A DNA stretch of 64,000 nt, from contig NZ_CP014227.1 in assembly GCF_001553545.1 (NCBI RefSeq), positions 310,001 through 374,000 on the forward strand, written 5' to 3'. Source of the DNA: Capnocytophaga haemolytica (GTDB lineage Bacteria > Bacteroidota > Bacteroidia > Flavobacteriales > Flavobacteriaceae). Below the pieces are notes generated by a model, which was given only the letters and a program-made list of their open reading frames with translations, was not told where the DNA came from and made no database searches. A program made the position numbers and the translations under genes. Positions 32,106 through 40,870 of this stretch are shown here, one piece after another; the first letter of the stretch is position 1, and the number at the start of each line of letters is the position of its first letter.

Positions 32106-32202
32106 CAACATTTCTCCCATTCCACCAAATAAAAAAGAGAGAAGTTTATAAACCCCTCTCCTATTTAATTGCCCGTGCGGCTCGCACCTGTCGTCCTACG
32201 AC
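32105..32202 (-). repeat. Direct repeat R2 flanking DinB-MdaB pair
   Basis: Same ordered words as R1 (30851-30969). It also holds GTGCGGCTCGCAC and GTCGTCCTACGAC and lies at the 3' end of the RNase R gene. Confidence 0.7.
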
Positions 32203-34395
32203 CTATTCGTTATTCACTAACTCAAAGTCCATTTGTTTCTTCATCAGGTCGGTGTTCACCACCCGTATCATCACCTCATCGCCGAGCTGGTAAGCGTTCT
32301 TAGTTACCTCGCCCACTAAGGAATAAGTCGTCTCATCAAAGACGTAGTAATCGTCCTTTAACGAGCGCGCCCGTACCAAGCCTTCGCACTTGTTCTCATT
32401 GATTTCCACATAGATACCCCACTCGGTTACCCCTGAGATGGTACCTGCAAACACTTGGTTCTTGTGCTGCTCCATATACTTTACCTGCATATACTTGATA
32501 GAGTCGCGCTCGGCTTGGGCTGCCAAGCTCTCCATTTGTGAGGAGTGCTTACACTTCTCCTCATAGTGCTCTTCACTCTGCGAGGGTGCCCCGTCTAAAT
32601 AGAGTTGCAACAGCCTATGCACCATCACATCAGGGTAGCGGCGTATGGGCGAAGTAAAGTGGGTGTAATCATCAAAAGCCAGCCCATAGTGCCCGATGTT
32701 CTTAGTAGAGTACGCCGCCTTTGCCATCGAGCGTATCGCCAAAGTATCCACCAAGTTCTGTTCGCGCTTGCCTTTGACGCTTTCCAATAGGTTATTCAGG
32801 GAATGACTAATCGTCTTCTTATCCTTCATATCGATGCTATAACCGAAGTTATGCACTATGCCGTTGAGGATGGTCAGCTTCTCACCATCAGGCTCATCGT
32901 GGATACGGTAGACAAAGGTCTTCTTCTGCTTAGCGATAAACTCCGCCACCTTGCGGTTTGCCAAGAGCATAAACTCCTCAATGAGCTTATTTGCCTCCTT
33001 CGCCTCTTTGAAATACACCCCTATCGGATTGCTATTCTCGTCCAAATCGAACTTCACTTCTACCTTGTCAAAGGAGATAGCCCCGTGCTTCATACGGCGT
33101 TCCCTGAGCTGTACTGCCAAGTCGTTCAGCGTGAGGGTGGCATCTACTATCTCCTCCCCTACCCTATATTCCAAGCCCGTAAGCGAGGTTGCTGCACTCA
33201 TAAGGTATTCCGACCCCACTGTTGCTCTTTCGATGATTTCCTGTGCCTCTTCGTAGGCAAATCGCTGGTCGGAGAGCGTTACCGTCCGCCCTATCCACGT
33301 ATTGAGCACCTGTGCATTCTTGTTCATCTCAAAGACTGCCGAAAAGGTATATTTCTCTTCATTAGGGCGCAAGGAGCAAGCAAAGTTGGAGAGCACCTCT
33401 GGTAGCATCGGCACTACCCTATCCACCAAATAGACGGAGGTTGCCCGCTCGTATGCCTCATCGTCTAATATCGTGCCTTCTTTTACGTAGTGCGACACGT
33501 CCGCAATGTGTACGCCTACCTCGTAATTGCCGTTCTCTAACACTCTGAACGACAGCGCATCGTCAAAGTCCTTCGCGTCCTTAGGATCGATAGTAAAGGT
33601 AAGCACCTCTCGCATATCTCTTCGTTTAGCTATCTCTTCGGGTTTGATACTTACGTCCAAGCCTTTGGCGTACTCCTCTACCTCGACAGGGAAAGAAATC
33701 GGCAGCCCGTATTCCACCAAAATAGAGTGCATTTCGGTATCCTGTTCCCCTGGTTTGCCCAATATCTGCTCTACCACGCCCATTGGCGACTGCGATTTGC
33801 CTTCCCACGCATCGATACGCACAATCACACGGTCGCCATTCTCTGCCCCGCCCAGGTCGCTCTTGCGCACAAAGATATCCGTATACATACGGTGATCGGT
33901 AGGCAGCACAAAGGCGAAGTTCTTGCTCAGCTGCACCGTACCGACAAAGCGCATCTTATTGCGTTCCAACACTTTGGTAATCTCTCCTTCGAGCTTCTTA
34001 CGACCCCGAAAGCGCGGAAATACATACACCTCCACCAAATCGCCGTGGAGTGCCTTGTTCAAAAAGTTGGGCGCGATGTAGATGTCGTGATCCAATCCTT
34101 CTACAATCACATAGCCGCTGCCCTTGTGGTTCACATCGAGCGTACCGGTATAGTAGTGCTGCGAAGACAAGGCTTGATACTTGCCGCGCTCCACCTCCAC
34201 GATTTTCTTTTTCTCTTTCAGCTGCACGAGCTTCTTGATGATCATATCGCGCTTGGAAGGCTCATCAGCCCCCAATTTGGCAGCGATTTGTTTGTAATTA
34301 AAACTCTCATTAGGGTGTTTTTCCAGCACCTCAAAAATCCCTCTGGTGAGTTCGTATTGCTTTTTCTTAGCTTGTTTTTTACGATTTCTTTTCAT
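32203..34395 (-). CDS. rnr: Ribonuclease R
   Basis: A 730-residue processive 3'-5' exoribonuclease of the RNB family. Order: basic N-terminus and winged-helix (~1-75), cold-shock domains (~80-250; GSGYVIVEGLDHDIYIAP), RNB catalytic domain with DPKDAKDFDDALSF (Mg-binding Asp cluster, ~275-290) and YGLAFDDYTHFTSPIRRYPDVMVHRLL, and a C-terminal S1 domain (GTISGVTEWGIYVEINENKCEGLVRARSL). The length is normal. The last codons (LVNNE) come from the AGTGAATAACGAATAG repeat. It is the first gene left of the putative origin and is transcribed away from it. Confidence 0.96.
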   Translation of the reverse strand: MKRNRKKQAKKKQYELTRGIFEVLEKHPNESFNYKQIAAKLGADEPSKRDMIIKKLVQLKEKKKIVEVERGKYQALSSQHYYTGTLDVNHKGSGYVIVEGLDHDIYIAPNFLNKALHGDLVEVYVFPRFRGRKKLEGEITKVLERNKMRFVGTVQLSKNFAFVLPTDHRMYTDIFVRKSDLGGAENGDRVIVRIDAWEGKSQSPMGVVEQILGKPGEQDTEMHSILVEYGLPISFPVEVEEYAKGLDVSIKPEEIAKRRDMREVLTFTIDPKDAKDFDDALSFRVLENGNYEVGVHIADVSHYVKEGTILDDEAYERATSVYLVDRVVPMLPEVLSNFACSLRPNEEKYTFSAVFEMNKNAQVLNTWIGRTVTLSDQRFAYEEAQEIIERATVGSEYLMSAATSLTGLEYRVGEEIVDATLTLNDLAVQLRERRMKHGAISFDKVEVKFDLDENSNPIGVYFKEAKEANKLIEEFMLLANRKVAEFIAKQKKTFVYRIHDEPDGEKLTILNGIVHNFGYSIDMKDKKTISHSLNNLLESVKGKREQNLVDTLAIRSMAKAAYSTKNIGHYGLAFDDYTHFTSPIRRYPDVMVHRLLQLYLDGAPSQSEEHYEEKCKHSSQMESLAAQAERDSIKYMQVKYMEQHKNQVFAGTISGVTEWGIYVEINENKCEGLVRARSLKDDYYVFDETTYSLVGEVTKNAYQLGDEVMIRVVNTDLMKKQMDFELVNNE

Positions 34396-34469
34396 AATTC
34401 TTTAATTAAAATATTTATATACAATTCTTTTTTATAACTTATTAATTTACAACCCTTCACATACTATTC

Positions 34470-34625
34470 TTTACACCCCCTACCCTCTTCAAAGGGGGAT
34501 TTGCAGTGAGCAAAAGCACTTTTTCAATATGTTAGGTAGATTGCGGTACGTTAACCTCCCCTTTGAAGGTAGTCCTGCGCGGGCGCAAAGCAGGAGTATG
34601 TCTATAGGGGGTTGTTCCTAATCGC
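34470..34625. repeat. CCCCTTTGAAGGGG-type repeats
   Basis: Two pieces: CTTCAAAGGGGGATT (34488-34502) and CCTCCCCTTTGAAGG (34555-34569) with a following GGGGGTTGTT. Same family as the palindromes at 7659 and 15279. They separate the RNase R promoter side from the origin region. Confidence 0.55.
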
Positions 34626-34639
34626 AGGAGTTTGTAAAA

Positions 34640-35170
34640 ATACAAAATTACACTATTCTACGCTATCTGCCAAACAATCCGCAAAATTTTTCTCGCTCGT
34701 TGCTGAGATTTCAACAATTCTATAAATAAAAATAAAAGAAATTTTTTTATAAAAAAGAAGGGTTATTATTATTATCGGGTGCAAATTACACAAAACTTTT
34801 TCGCTTAAAATTTGCTTATCTCGTTTATACTTTTTTATCAATATTTACTAACACTATTACCCCCGTAAAATCCTTGTTTTACAGCGGTATAATCAAAACT
34901 GTTAATAACCTTTTTTGCGCTATCAACAACCGATTGTCGATAACTTTTTATCGCTGTCCTTGTTGATAACTCTGCCTCTTGCAGTGGATATTTTATGATA
35001 AATAAATTTGCTTTTTTCATCTCCCTTGCTGTATATACACCCGACGGATTCTTCCAAATTTTTTAGTACTTTTTATTGAAAAAGTTATCCACAAAACCGC
35101 CTATTTTGAGTGGCTTTATTTTGAGCCGATTACAAAAACTTATCAGTTGCCTTGTTGATAATTTTGTACC
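34640..35170. other. oriC: Putative chromosomal replication origin (oriC)
   Basis: About 530 bp without a gene, very AT-rich (for example 34721-34760). DnaA-box-like 9-mers: TTATCCACA at 35085 (perfect); TGTTGATAA (inverse TTATCAACA) at 34961 and 35153; TGTCGATAA at 34935; CTATCAACA at 34920; TGTTAATAA at 34900; TTATCAATA at 34835. The A/T tract at 34720-34770 could be the unwinding element. Flanking genes diverge (RNase R left, esterase right), the top strand goes from C-rich to G-rich here, and parS-like sites lie ~10 kb away. Confidence 0.8.
35085..35093 (+). other. Perfect DnaA box
   Basis: TTATCCACA, the full consensus, inside the putative origin. Confidence 0.8.
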
Positions 35171-35246
35171 TTGCATTACTTCTGTGGTCATTCGTATCTA
35201 AAAACTTATTTTTCTTTAAGATAGCCGTTATATGGCAAAAATTGTG

Positions 35247-35254
35247 TACCTTTG
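35247..35254 (+). promoter_or_regulatory. -7 element before esterase
   Basis: TACCTTTG, 22 bp before ATG 35277. It sets that start, since an in-frame ATG at 35232 precedes the promoter. Confidence 0.65.
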
Positions 35255-35276
35255 CGCGAAGATTATATTGGTGGTT

Positions 35277-36122
35277 ATGAAAGACAGAAAGCAAAGTTTG
35301 CTCTATTTAGAAATGAAGACACATCAACTGAAAGTGCCCTATACGGGCAAGATGCGGCGCGTGAGGGTGCTTTTGCCTGCCGACTACGACGAGCACCCCG
35401 ATGCGGCTTACCCCGTGGTGTATATGCACGACGGGCAGAACGTTTTCCACAGTCGTGAGGCATACAGCGGTCATTCGTGGAAGGTGGTGGAGACCATTCG
35501 CCGCAATCCTGATATGCCCAAGATGATCGTGGTGGGTATTGACAACGATGAGGACAACCGTATGAATGAGTACGCTCCGTGGCGCTTTACCGACCTTCCT
35601 GAGCTCTCCTTCGACTACTCCGTGGGTGGAGTGGGCAGTGAGTACGCCGCCTTTGTGATGCAGGTGATAAAGCCCTTTATCGACAGTGAGTATCGCACCA
35701 AGACCGACAAGGCGCATACGGTGATGATAGGCAGCTCGCTCGGGGCGAACATCACTCAGTATATGGGGCTGGCATACAAGGATAAGATCGGCGGTCTGGG
35801 GGTGTTTTCCTCAGCTAACTGGCTGAATTTAGAGCAGTTCGAGCGTTATATCAAGAAGTTTACCCTCGACGAACATCAGCGCGTATACATCGAGGTAGGT
35901 ACGCAGGAGGGTGACGACACCGACAAAGGGCTTACCTACGGCAACGTAAAGCAGTCGTACATCAGTGCCTCGCTGGACTATTACCGTCAGCTGATTGACG
36001 CAGGGATGCCCACCGAGAACATCTCGCTGAACGTCATCGCCGAAGGTACCCACAGCGAGGAATGCTGGGCAGCCTTCCTGCCCGAATGTCTGCGGTTTTT
36101 AAGTGAGATGTGGGGAGAGTAG
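35277..36122 (+). CDS. Esterase (EstD/IroE-like alpha/beta hydrolase)
   Basis: A 281-residue hydrolase of the putative esterase family (esterase D, IroE, Fes C-terminal domain): VRVLLPADYDEHPDAAYPVVYMHDGQNVF, MIVVGIDN, TVMIGSSLGAN (nucleophile Ser in GSSLG), and late GTHSEECWAAFLPECLRFL with the catalytic His. No signal peptide, so cytoplasmic. This fold includes trilactone siderophore esterases, which would suit the Xus-like uptake genes 20 kb away, but simple acyl esterases share it. First gene right of the origin; a second esterase follows. Confidence 0.8.
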   Translation: MKDRKQSLLYLEMKTHQLKVPYTGKMRRVRVLLPADYDEHPDAAYPVVYMHDGQNVFHSREAYSGHSWKVVETIRRNPDMPKMIVVGIDNDEDNRMNEYAPWRFTDLPELSFDYSVGGVGSEYAAFVMQVIKPFIDSEYRTKTDKAHTVMIGSSLGANITQYMGLAYKDKIGGLGVFSSANWLNLEQFERYIKKFTLDEHQRVYIEVGTQEGDDTDKGLTYGNVKQSYISASLDYYRQLIDAGMPTENISLNVIAEGTHSEECWAAFLPECLRFLSEMWGE

Positions 36123-36266
36123 GGGGTAGGACAGGTGATAACGGATAAAGAACGAAGAAAGAACGGACAGCAATGCCAAAGTTTGTTTCTCGTTTTTTGT
36201 ATGGATGTACAAAGAACGAAATAAATTGTTAGAATATAAGAAAACAATACCTAAAAAGACAACCAT

Positions 36267-37004
36267 ATGAATTTCGAACATTTACATCATTACAGTGGAA
36301 ATTTGGGCAGAGAGATGCCGTTGAACCGTTATGGGCACGCGGGACTGCCGATAGTGGTATTTCCGTCCTCTGGGGGGCGGTATTACGAGTATGCTGACTT
36401 TGGGATGATTGAAGCCTGCCAGTGGTTTATCGACAGCGGTAAAGTGCAGTTCTTCACCCTCGACAGCATCGACAATGAGAGTTGGCTCTGCCAGAGCAAA
36501 AGTGCGCACGACAAGGCGGAGGCGCATACGCGCTTTGAGAAGTACGTGATTGAGGAGGCAATCCCTTTTATCAAGCACCATACGGGTTGGTTTGACCCGA
36601 TGATGACCACGGGTTGCAGTATGGGTGCTTACCACGCGCTGAATATCTTTTTGCAACACCCTGATGTGTTCAACAAGGTGATTGCGCTCAGTGGGGTGTA
36701 CGATGCGCGTTTCTTCTGTGGGGAGTACGGCGATGATGCGGCTGTCTTTCGCAATTCGCCCAGCGACAATATTTGGCTACAGAACGACTCGTGGTTTATC
36801 GACCGCTATCGTGAGGCGGATATCATCGTATGCACAGGCTTAGGGGCGTGGGAACAGGACGGCTTGCCTTCGTTCTACAACCTAAAAGCAGCTTTTGAAG
36901 AGAAGCATATCCCTGCGTGGTTTGACGAGTGGGGCTATGATGTGGCACACGACTGGCCTTGGTGGCGCGTGCAGATGCCGTATTTTTTGAGGTTTGAGGT
37001 TTGA
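36267..37004 (+). CDS. Esterase-family alpha/beta hydrolase
   Basis: A 245-residue hydrolase: MPLNRYGHAGLPIVVFPSSGGRYYEYADFGMIE, MTTGCSMGAYHALNIFLQHPDVF (nucleophile in GCSMG), IALSGVYDARFF, ADIIVCTGLGAWEQDG (acid region) and AHDWPWWRVQMPYFL with His near the C-terminus. It matches the short esterase family close to PHB-depolymerase-like proteins found widely in Bacteroidetes. The last codons and stop (RFEV, TGA) are part of the GGTTTGAGGTATGGGG repeat. It probably shares a transcript with the esterase upstream. Confidence 0.8.
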   Translation: MNFEHLHHYSGNLGREMPLNRYGHAGLPIVVFPSSGGRYYEYADFGMIEACQWFIDSGKVQFFTLDSIDNESWLCQSKSAHDKAEAHTRFEKYVIEEAIPFIKHHTGWFDPMMTTGCSMGAYHALNIFLQHPDVFNKVIALSGVYDARFFCGEYGDDAAVFRNSPSDNIWLQNDSWFIDRYREADIIVCTGLGAWEQDGLPSFYNLKAAFEEKHIPAWFDEWGYDVAHDWPWWRVQMPYFLRFEV

Positions 37005-37043
37005 GGTATGGGGTATGAGGGGAGGTGTCAGCTGTCAGAACTC

Positions 37044-37125
37044 AGTGTACAGTGAAAAGAGAAAAGTGCTCAGCACTGCGAACTATACACTTTTCACTAT
37101 TCACTATAAAACTATACACTAAAAA
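37044..37125. repeat. Mirrored AGTGTACAGTG repeat
   Basis: CAGTGTACAGTGAAAAGAGA mirrored by CTATACACTTTTCACTATTC and ACTATACACTAAAAAA, upstream of the gene at 37128. Same family as 22084. Confidence 0.65.
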
Positions 37126-37127
37126 AG

Positions 37128-38744
37128 ATGAATATAACAGCAACAATGACACAGCAGGTGCTGCAAGGTTTTAGAGAAGTGCTGGATAAGCGAAAGAAAG
37201 ATTTTACAGAGGAGATCGTCAAGACAGAGGACTTGGCTCCTTTTATCCGCTGTGAGATACAGGAGGGGGTAGTGGATTACCTCAAACTGCGGTATAACCC
37301 CGAGCTGCTGAACCTCTGGGATTCGGCTCCTTCGTGGCATAGCAAGCCGACTAAGAATATACGCATTGCCTTAGAAGAGACGCCTACCCGCGAGCAGCTA
37401 ACGGAGGAGATTGTCCCTGCGCTGAAAGAAGTGCTATACTCGCTCGTGTTTGCTAAGGAGTATGAGGGACTTTTCCGCTATCAGGTAAAGGCAATTCTTG
37501 ACTTTCGTCTGAGGGGGTGTACTTACTATGAGGAGTTTACTTTGGTGAATGAGCCGCTGCGCGAGGAACTTAAAGCACGTGTGAATAGGTATGTAGAAGA
37601 AGTTATCTTCGGGACGAGACCTATAAAACAAGGTTTTGAAATATATATCCTTATGCAGTGTTTGGTAGACTTTCCGCTTATGGGGTACTCTTACGATAGG
37701 GTAAAGGAGATTATAAACCATATCCTTGAGGTGTTGCCAAAGGAGAAGCATTATCAGGAGAAGAAAGACTATCTTGTGAACTCCGCTACGTACTATCTCA
37801 GAGCGTGGGAAAGAGAAGTCTTTCGTCCGCTGTACTTTGATATAGAAAAAGGCGATTGGAGCGATAGCTATACCCTTAAAGCGGACTTTGACCCGAGTGC
37901 AGTAGATGCTGCAATGCTCGACTTCTTTGTTTACAGTGCTTATATCTCGATTCGCTACAAGAATGGGGAGCTCGCTGCTAAGGACAATTTGGAGCTGGCG
38001 GCTAAGGAGTTCCACTCCGAGACAGCAGCGCGCTACTTGAAAGAAGGTACGGGGGTAATCCCAGCGGAGGAACTCCATTATGACGATGCTGACCTAAAGG
38101 CTACAGCGAACGATATATTTGCTTGTATGACCCTTACCGTAAAGCAAGAAGGCGCAGAAGCGTATCGCAAGGGTTTAGCATATATCACGAACCTGTTGCA
38201 GAGAGGCTTCCCTGCGAGTTATCACATAGCACTCAAGGGCAAGGGGGCGAAGTGCTATCTGCCTGTAAAAGGCTTGGCAAAGTCGGCTACGCATCGCTTT
38301 TTTGCTAATGCGTTGCAATACCCTGAGCTATACCCTGCGTTGGAGGCTTATGCGCGAGTAGCGATGCAGGAGTTTGCGTGGTATGAGGACGTGGAGGACG
38401 GTGAGAAGGCAGTGCTCCCTGGTACGTATGCCGTAATGGGCTTGGGGTTAGTGAGTGAGGCGTATTTTCCGCTCTTGACAACTTACTTTGAGACCGTAGA
38501 CGAGGAGCACCAGATGGCACAGTTGCACTACATCGACAACTTCATTGAGCGGTATGGCATCACGGAAGCGTCCTTTGCGGTGATTTGTGCGGGGATACTA
38601 TCCTCACAATCTGAGCGCAAGTATAAGGCACTCAAAGCGTTCTTTAAGGACAAGGCTAACTTACCGCTATTGGAAAAAGAGCTCGCTAAGTATGAGGATT
38701 ATGAGCAGGAGGCAGTGCGGTATGCAGTAGGTGTGAAGGTTTGA
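37128..38744 (+). CDS. Large uncharacterised protein (perhaps DUF6138)
   Basis: A 538-residue soluble protein without signal or membrane spans, largely helical, rich in Glu/Lys/Tyr (EVLDKRKKDFTEEIVKTEDLAPFIRCEIQEG, ATYYLRAWEREVFRPLYFDIEKGDWSDSYTL, LLQRGFPASYHIALKGKGAKCYLPVKG, LSSQSERKYKALKAFFKD). It may belong to DUF6138, but I am not sure. No catalytic pattern stands out. The stop codon lies in a GGTTTGAGGTATGGGG repeat and a small gene begins inside the same repeat 11 bp on, so the two may be cotranscribed. Confidence 0.6.
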   Translation: MNITATMTQQVLQGFREVLDKRKKDFTEEIVKTEDLAPFIRCEIQEGVVDYLKLRYNPELLNLWDSAPSWHSKPTKNIRIALEETPTREQLTEEIVPALKEVLYSLVFAKEYEGLFRYQVKAILDFRLRGCTYYEEFTLVNEPLREELKARVNRYVEEVIFGTRPIKQGFEIYILMQCLVDFPLMGYSYDRVKEIINHILEVLPKEKHYQEKKDYLVNSATYYLRAWEREVFRPLYFDIEKGDWSDSYTLKADFDPSAVDAAMLDFFVYSAYISIRYKNGELAAKDNLELAAKEFHSETAARYLKEGTGVIPAEELHYDDADLKATANDIFACMTLTVKQEGAEAYRKGLAYITNLLQRGFPASYHIALKGKGAKCYLPVKGLAKSATHRFFANALQYPELYPALEAYARVAMQEFAWYEDVEDGEKAVLPGTYAVMGLGLVSEAYFPLLTTYFETVDEEHQMAQLHYIDNFIERYGITEASFAVICAGILSSQSERKYKALKAFFKDKANLPLLEKELAKYEDYEQEAVRYAVGVKV

Positions 38745-38754
38745 GGTATGGGGT

Positions 38755-39039
38755 ATGAATAGAGACATCGTATTAGATTACTCACATCCTTTTTATAGGT
38801 TGGATGATAAGGGCGTGCTGGCGTTTATAGAGCGGCTGAAAGCACACCCAGAGGTTACTTTTGTAGATAAAATAACGGTTACCCTTGCCCATAAAGCAGC
38901 TGCCCCCAAGGTGGATTTTTATAGCTTTACCTACAAAAATGGCTCATTGAGTGTTGTATACAATCCTTTTGAAGGTCATTTATTGCAGTATAAAGGGCTG
39001 AAGGAAGAGGAGGCAAGGAAAGTAATTGATAATGTATAA
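38755..39039 (+). CDS. Small uncharacterised protein
   Basis: A 94-residue soluble protein (MNRDIVLDYSHPFYRLDDKGVLAFIERLKAHPEVTFVDKITVTLAH, then YSFTYKNGSLSVVYNPFEGHLLQYKG). Alternating strands and two helices suggest a compact alpha/beta domain. Its ATG lies within the copy of GGTTTGAGGTATGGGGTATG that ends the previous gene. I do not recognise the family. It is followed by a hairpin with 13-bp arms (39063-39089). Confidence 0.55.
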   Translation: MNRDIVLDYSHPFYRLDDKGVLAFIERLKAHPEVTFVDKITVTLAHKAAAPKVDFYSFTYKNGSLSVVYNPFEGHLLQYKGLKEEEARKVIDNV

Positions 39040-39062
39040 TGTATATTGCACAATGTATAATG

Positions 39063-39089
39063 AATTGGGAAACAACTTGTTTCCCAATT
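39063..39089. terminator. Perfect hairpin after small gene
   Basis: AATTGGGAAACAA, a single C, then TTGTTTCCCAATT. No T run, so termination is only likely. Confidence 0.6.
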
Positions 39090-39104
39090 ACAAAAGGTTG
39101 GTAA

Positions 39105-39340
39105 TCTGTGGGGTTTATAGGTTTAGATCTCAATTCGTCAGTTGCGACTGACGAATTGCAACAGGCTGGTAATGCCATTCGGTTGCCTGCTTTTGAGGTG
39201 CTGCAACAGAGTGAGTTTCTTCAGGTGCCAATATTTTGGACGTAGCGCGCTATAGCACCACTGCCGATATGCCTCAGCGACTTAGGGAAGTGCTGCCTGA
39301 TATAGAGGGACTTAAGAGGGTTTTGAGGGATGAGAATTGA
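39105..39340 (+). pseudogene. Decayed gene remnant
   Basis: From 39105 an open frame reads SVGFIGLDLNSSVATDELQQAGNAIRLPAFEVLQQSEFLQVP. A shift near 39235 then gives ILDVARYSTTADMPQRLREVLPDIEGLKRVLRDEN to TGA 39338-39340. No start codon. 39131-39158 is a 12-bp-arm palindrome inside it. Probably the end of a lost gene of unknown family. Confidence 0.35.
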
Positions 39341-39350
39341 AGCTGTAAGG

Positions 39351-39755
39351 CTATTTGCTAAATACATATTGCTTTGCCTCTTCTTCAGTAAGGAGGCTGG
39401 TTTTGCTCCAACCACCTTCATTCCAAGTTTTTGTTTCACTGAGGATATACACCTTTGTGCCTTTCTTTACAGCGCGCATGGGAGGGCTGTCAATGCTAAA
39501 AAACACTTCTTCTTGTGCTTTAGGGGAAAGACAGCCGCTATCTGCTCTGCCTGCTTGGTGTACGGAAAGTACCTTTACGTAAAGCGGAAGTGTGGCGGTA
39601 CCTTCTTTGGAGATTTGTGCTGTAGCATCTTTTAGGGCAACGCCTGTAATGAGACAAAACTCAACATAAGAATTGACTTTGTCAGTAGTTTTAAAACTGA
39701 GAAAACTAAGCAAAATAAGAAAGGATAATAAGATTGATTTTAATGAATAGTGCAT
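39351..39755 (-). CDS. Small secreted protein, uncharacterised
   Basis: A 134-residue protein with a hydrophobic N-terminus (LKSILLSFLILLSFLSF) without lipobox, then a strand-rich domain (TATLPLYVKVLSVHQAGRADSGCLSPKAQEEVFFSI, AVKKGTKVYILSETKTW...GWSKTSLLTEEEAKQYVFSK). KGTKVYILSETKTWNEGGWSKT is shaped like an SH3-like strand pair. The ATG and next codons (MHYSL) are formed by the AGTGCATAGTG repeat. Periplasmic role unknown. Confidence 0.5.
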   Translation of the reverse strand: MHYSLKSILLSFLILLSFLSFKTTDKVNSYVEFCLITGVALKDATAQISKEGTATLPLYVKVLSVHQAGRADSGCLSPKAQEEVFFSIDSPPMRAVKKGTKVYILSETKTWNEGGWSKTSLLTEEEAKQYVFSK

Positions 39756-39871
39756 AGTGTATAGTGGATAATTTTTGGTGGGTGCCAGAGGGTAGTGTTA
39801 CGGGTTACTCCTGAGCTCTGACCCCTTTGAAGTGGTGATCATCAAAGGGTCAGAGTGCAGAAAGTAAACTT

Positions 39872-40288
39872 TCACTCAAAGATTTCGTCTTTCTTTAAGC
39901 CGTTGATGCTCTTGCGTCTTCTCCATAGATAAAAGACGAAGTGGATAAGCAGTAATATTCCCCAAGAGAGGGCTGTGCGCCATAGTGCTACAATGCTTTC
40001 ATTAGGGGCTGCACATCCCAAGGTATGCCAGAGTATTCCCACTGCCATAAAGATAAGATAGGTAGTCAAATGCCAACGGAAGCCTATATCGGCGATAGGC
40101 AAATAACGGGCTTCTCTATAACCTGTGATCCACCCTGCAGCGAACATTGTTACAAAATAGAGCAAGGAAACAAGCCCTATAATGCCGGTATAGTGGTGTG
40201 CTACCCCAAAACTCAATACCTCTCTGTAGCACAGCGAAAGCACGGCGGCTACAAGTGCAAAAACTAATAAATACTTTGTGATTTTCAT
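39872..40288 (-). CDS. Four-span membrane protein in PadR operon
   Basis: A 138-residue protein with four hydrophobic helices (YLLVFALVAAVLSLCY, IIGLVSLLYFVTMFAAGWI, WHLTTYLIFMAVGILWHTLG, LSWGILLLIHFVFYLW) and a basic tail. It begins right after the PadR gene, 1 bp from its stop, so it is very likely the target unit of that regulator. Function unknown; PadR partners are often transport or membrane-stress proteins. Confidence 0.65.
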   Translation of the reverse strand: MKITKYLLVFALVAAVLSLCYREVLSFGVAHHYTGIIGLVSLLYFVTMFAAGWITGYREARYLPIADIGFRWHLTTYLIFMAVGILWHTLGCAAPNESIVALWRTALSWGILLLIHFVFYLWRRRKSINGLKKDEIFE

Positions 40289-40289
40289 T

Positions 40290-40658
40290 TTATTTCTCTT
40301 TTAAAAGGTTTATAATTTCTTCTTGATAAAAAAGGGTGATATTCCTCTGTACGAACTCACTGAAGAGGGCTTCACCCAAAGGCGTAAGGAGATAGTATTT
40401 GCGGTCGGGTCCTTTGTTGCCTTTGCGCAACTCAAAGCTAACCACATTGATATACTCATACTTACGGAGTGCTCTGTAAAGACTTTGCTCTTCGCAGAGG
40501 AGCGTGCCACGCGTTTTCTCGCTGATGAAAGCTTTGATTTCATCGACGTACTTAGGAGCGTGTTTCAAGGCGAGGAATATCCACAAGGTCAGTTGTCCTT
40601 TCTTGTAGGTATCCTCCCACGATTGTAACAATTCTGTCAATAATTTACTTTGTTCCAT
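40290..40658 (-). CDS. PadR-family transcription regulator
   Basis: A 122-residue winged-helix regulator: KKGQLTLWIFLALKHAPKYVDEIKAFI, SLYRALRKYEYINVVSFELRKGNKGPDRKYYLLTPLGEALFSEFV. SLYRALRKxExxxxV and the wing GPDRKYYLLTPxGExLF are the PadR signature. There is only a short C-terminal dimerisation part, so it is of the small PadR class. First gene of a two-gene unit with the membrane protein at 39872. Likely a repressor of its own operon. Confidence 0.88.
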   Translation of the reverse strand: MEQSKLLTELLQSWEDTYKKGQLTLWIFLALKHAPKYVDEIKAFISEKTRGTLLCEEQSLYRALRKYEYINVVSFELRKGNKGPDRKYYLLTPLGEALFSEFVQRNITLFYQEEIINLLKEK

Positions 40659-40870
40659 ATGTTACACTATTGGTATTAATCAACTTGTATAGTGCAAAGG
40701 AACTACTATTTATTTATACTGCCAAATATTTTTGCGATTATTTTTATACATAAATTATAATGTACAGATAATCAGGTATATATTTTTTAGGTTTGAGGTC
40801 TGGGGTATGAGGTGCTAATGCGCCATATATCGCTTTTTGGGCAGATAGCACATTGCTTATTGAAAATTAT

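Noticed and set aside
39131..39158. Perfect 12-bp-arm palindrome as an operator or recombination site
   Set aside because: It falls inside a decayed coding frame (NSSVATDEL) and has no second copy in the window, so it may be chance.
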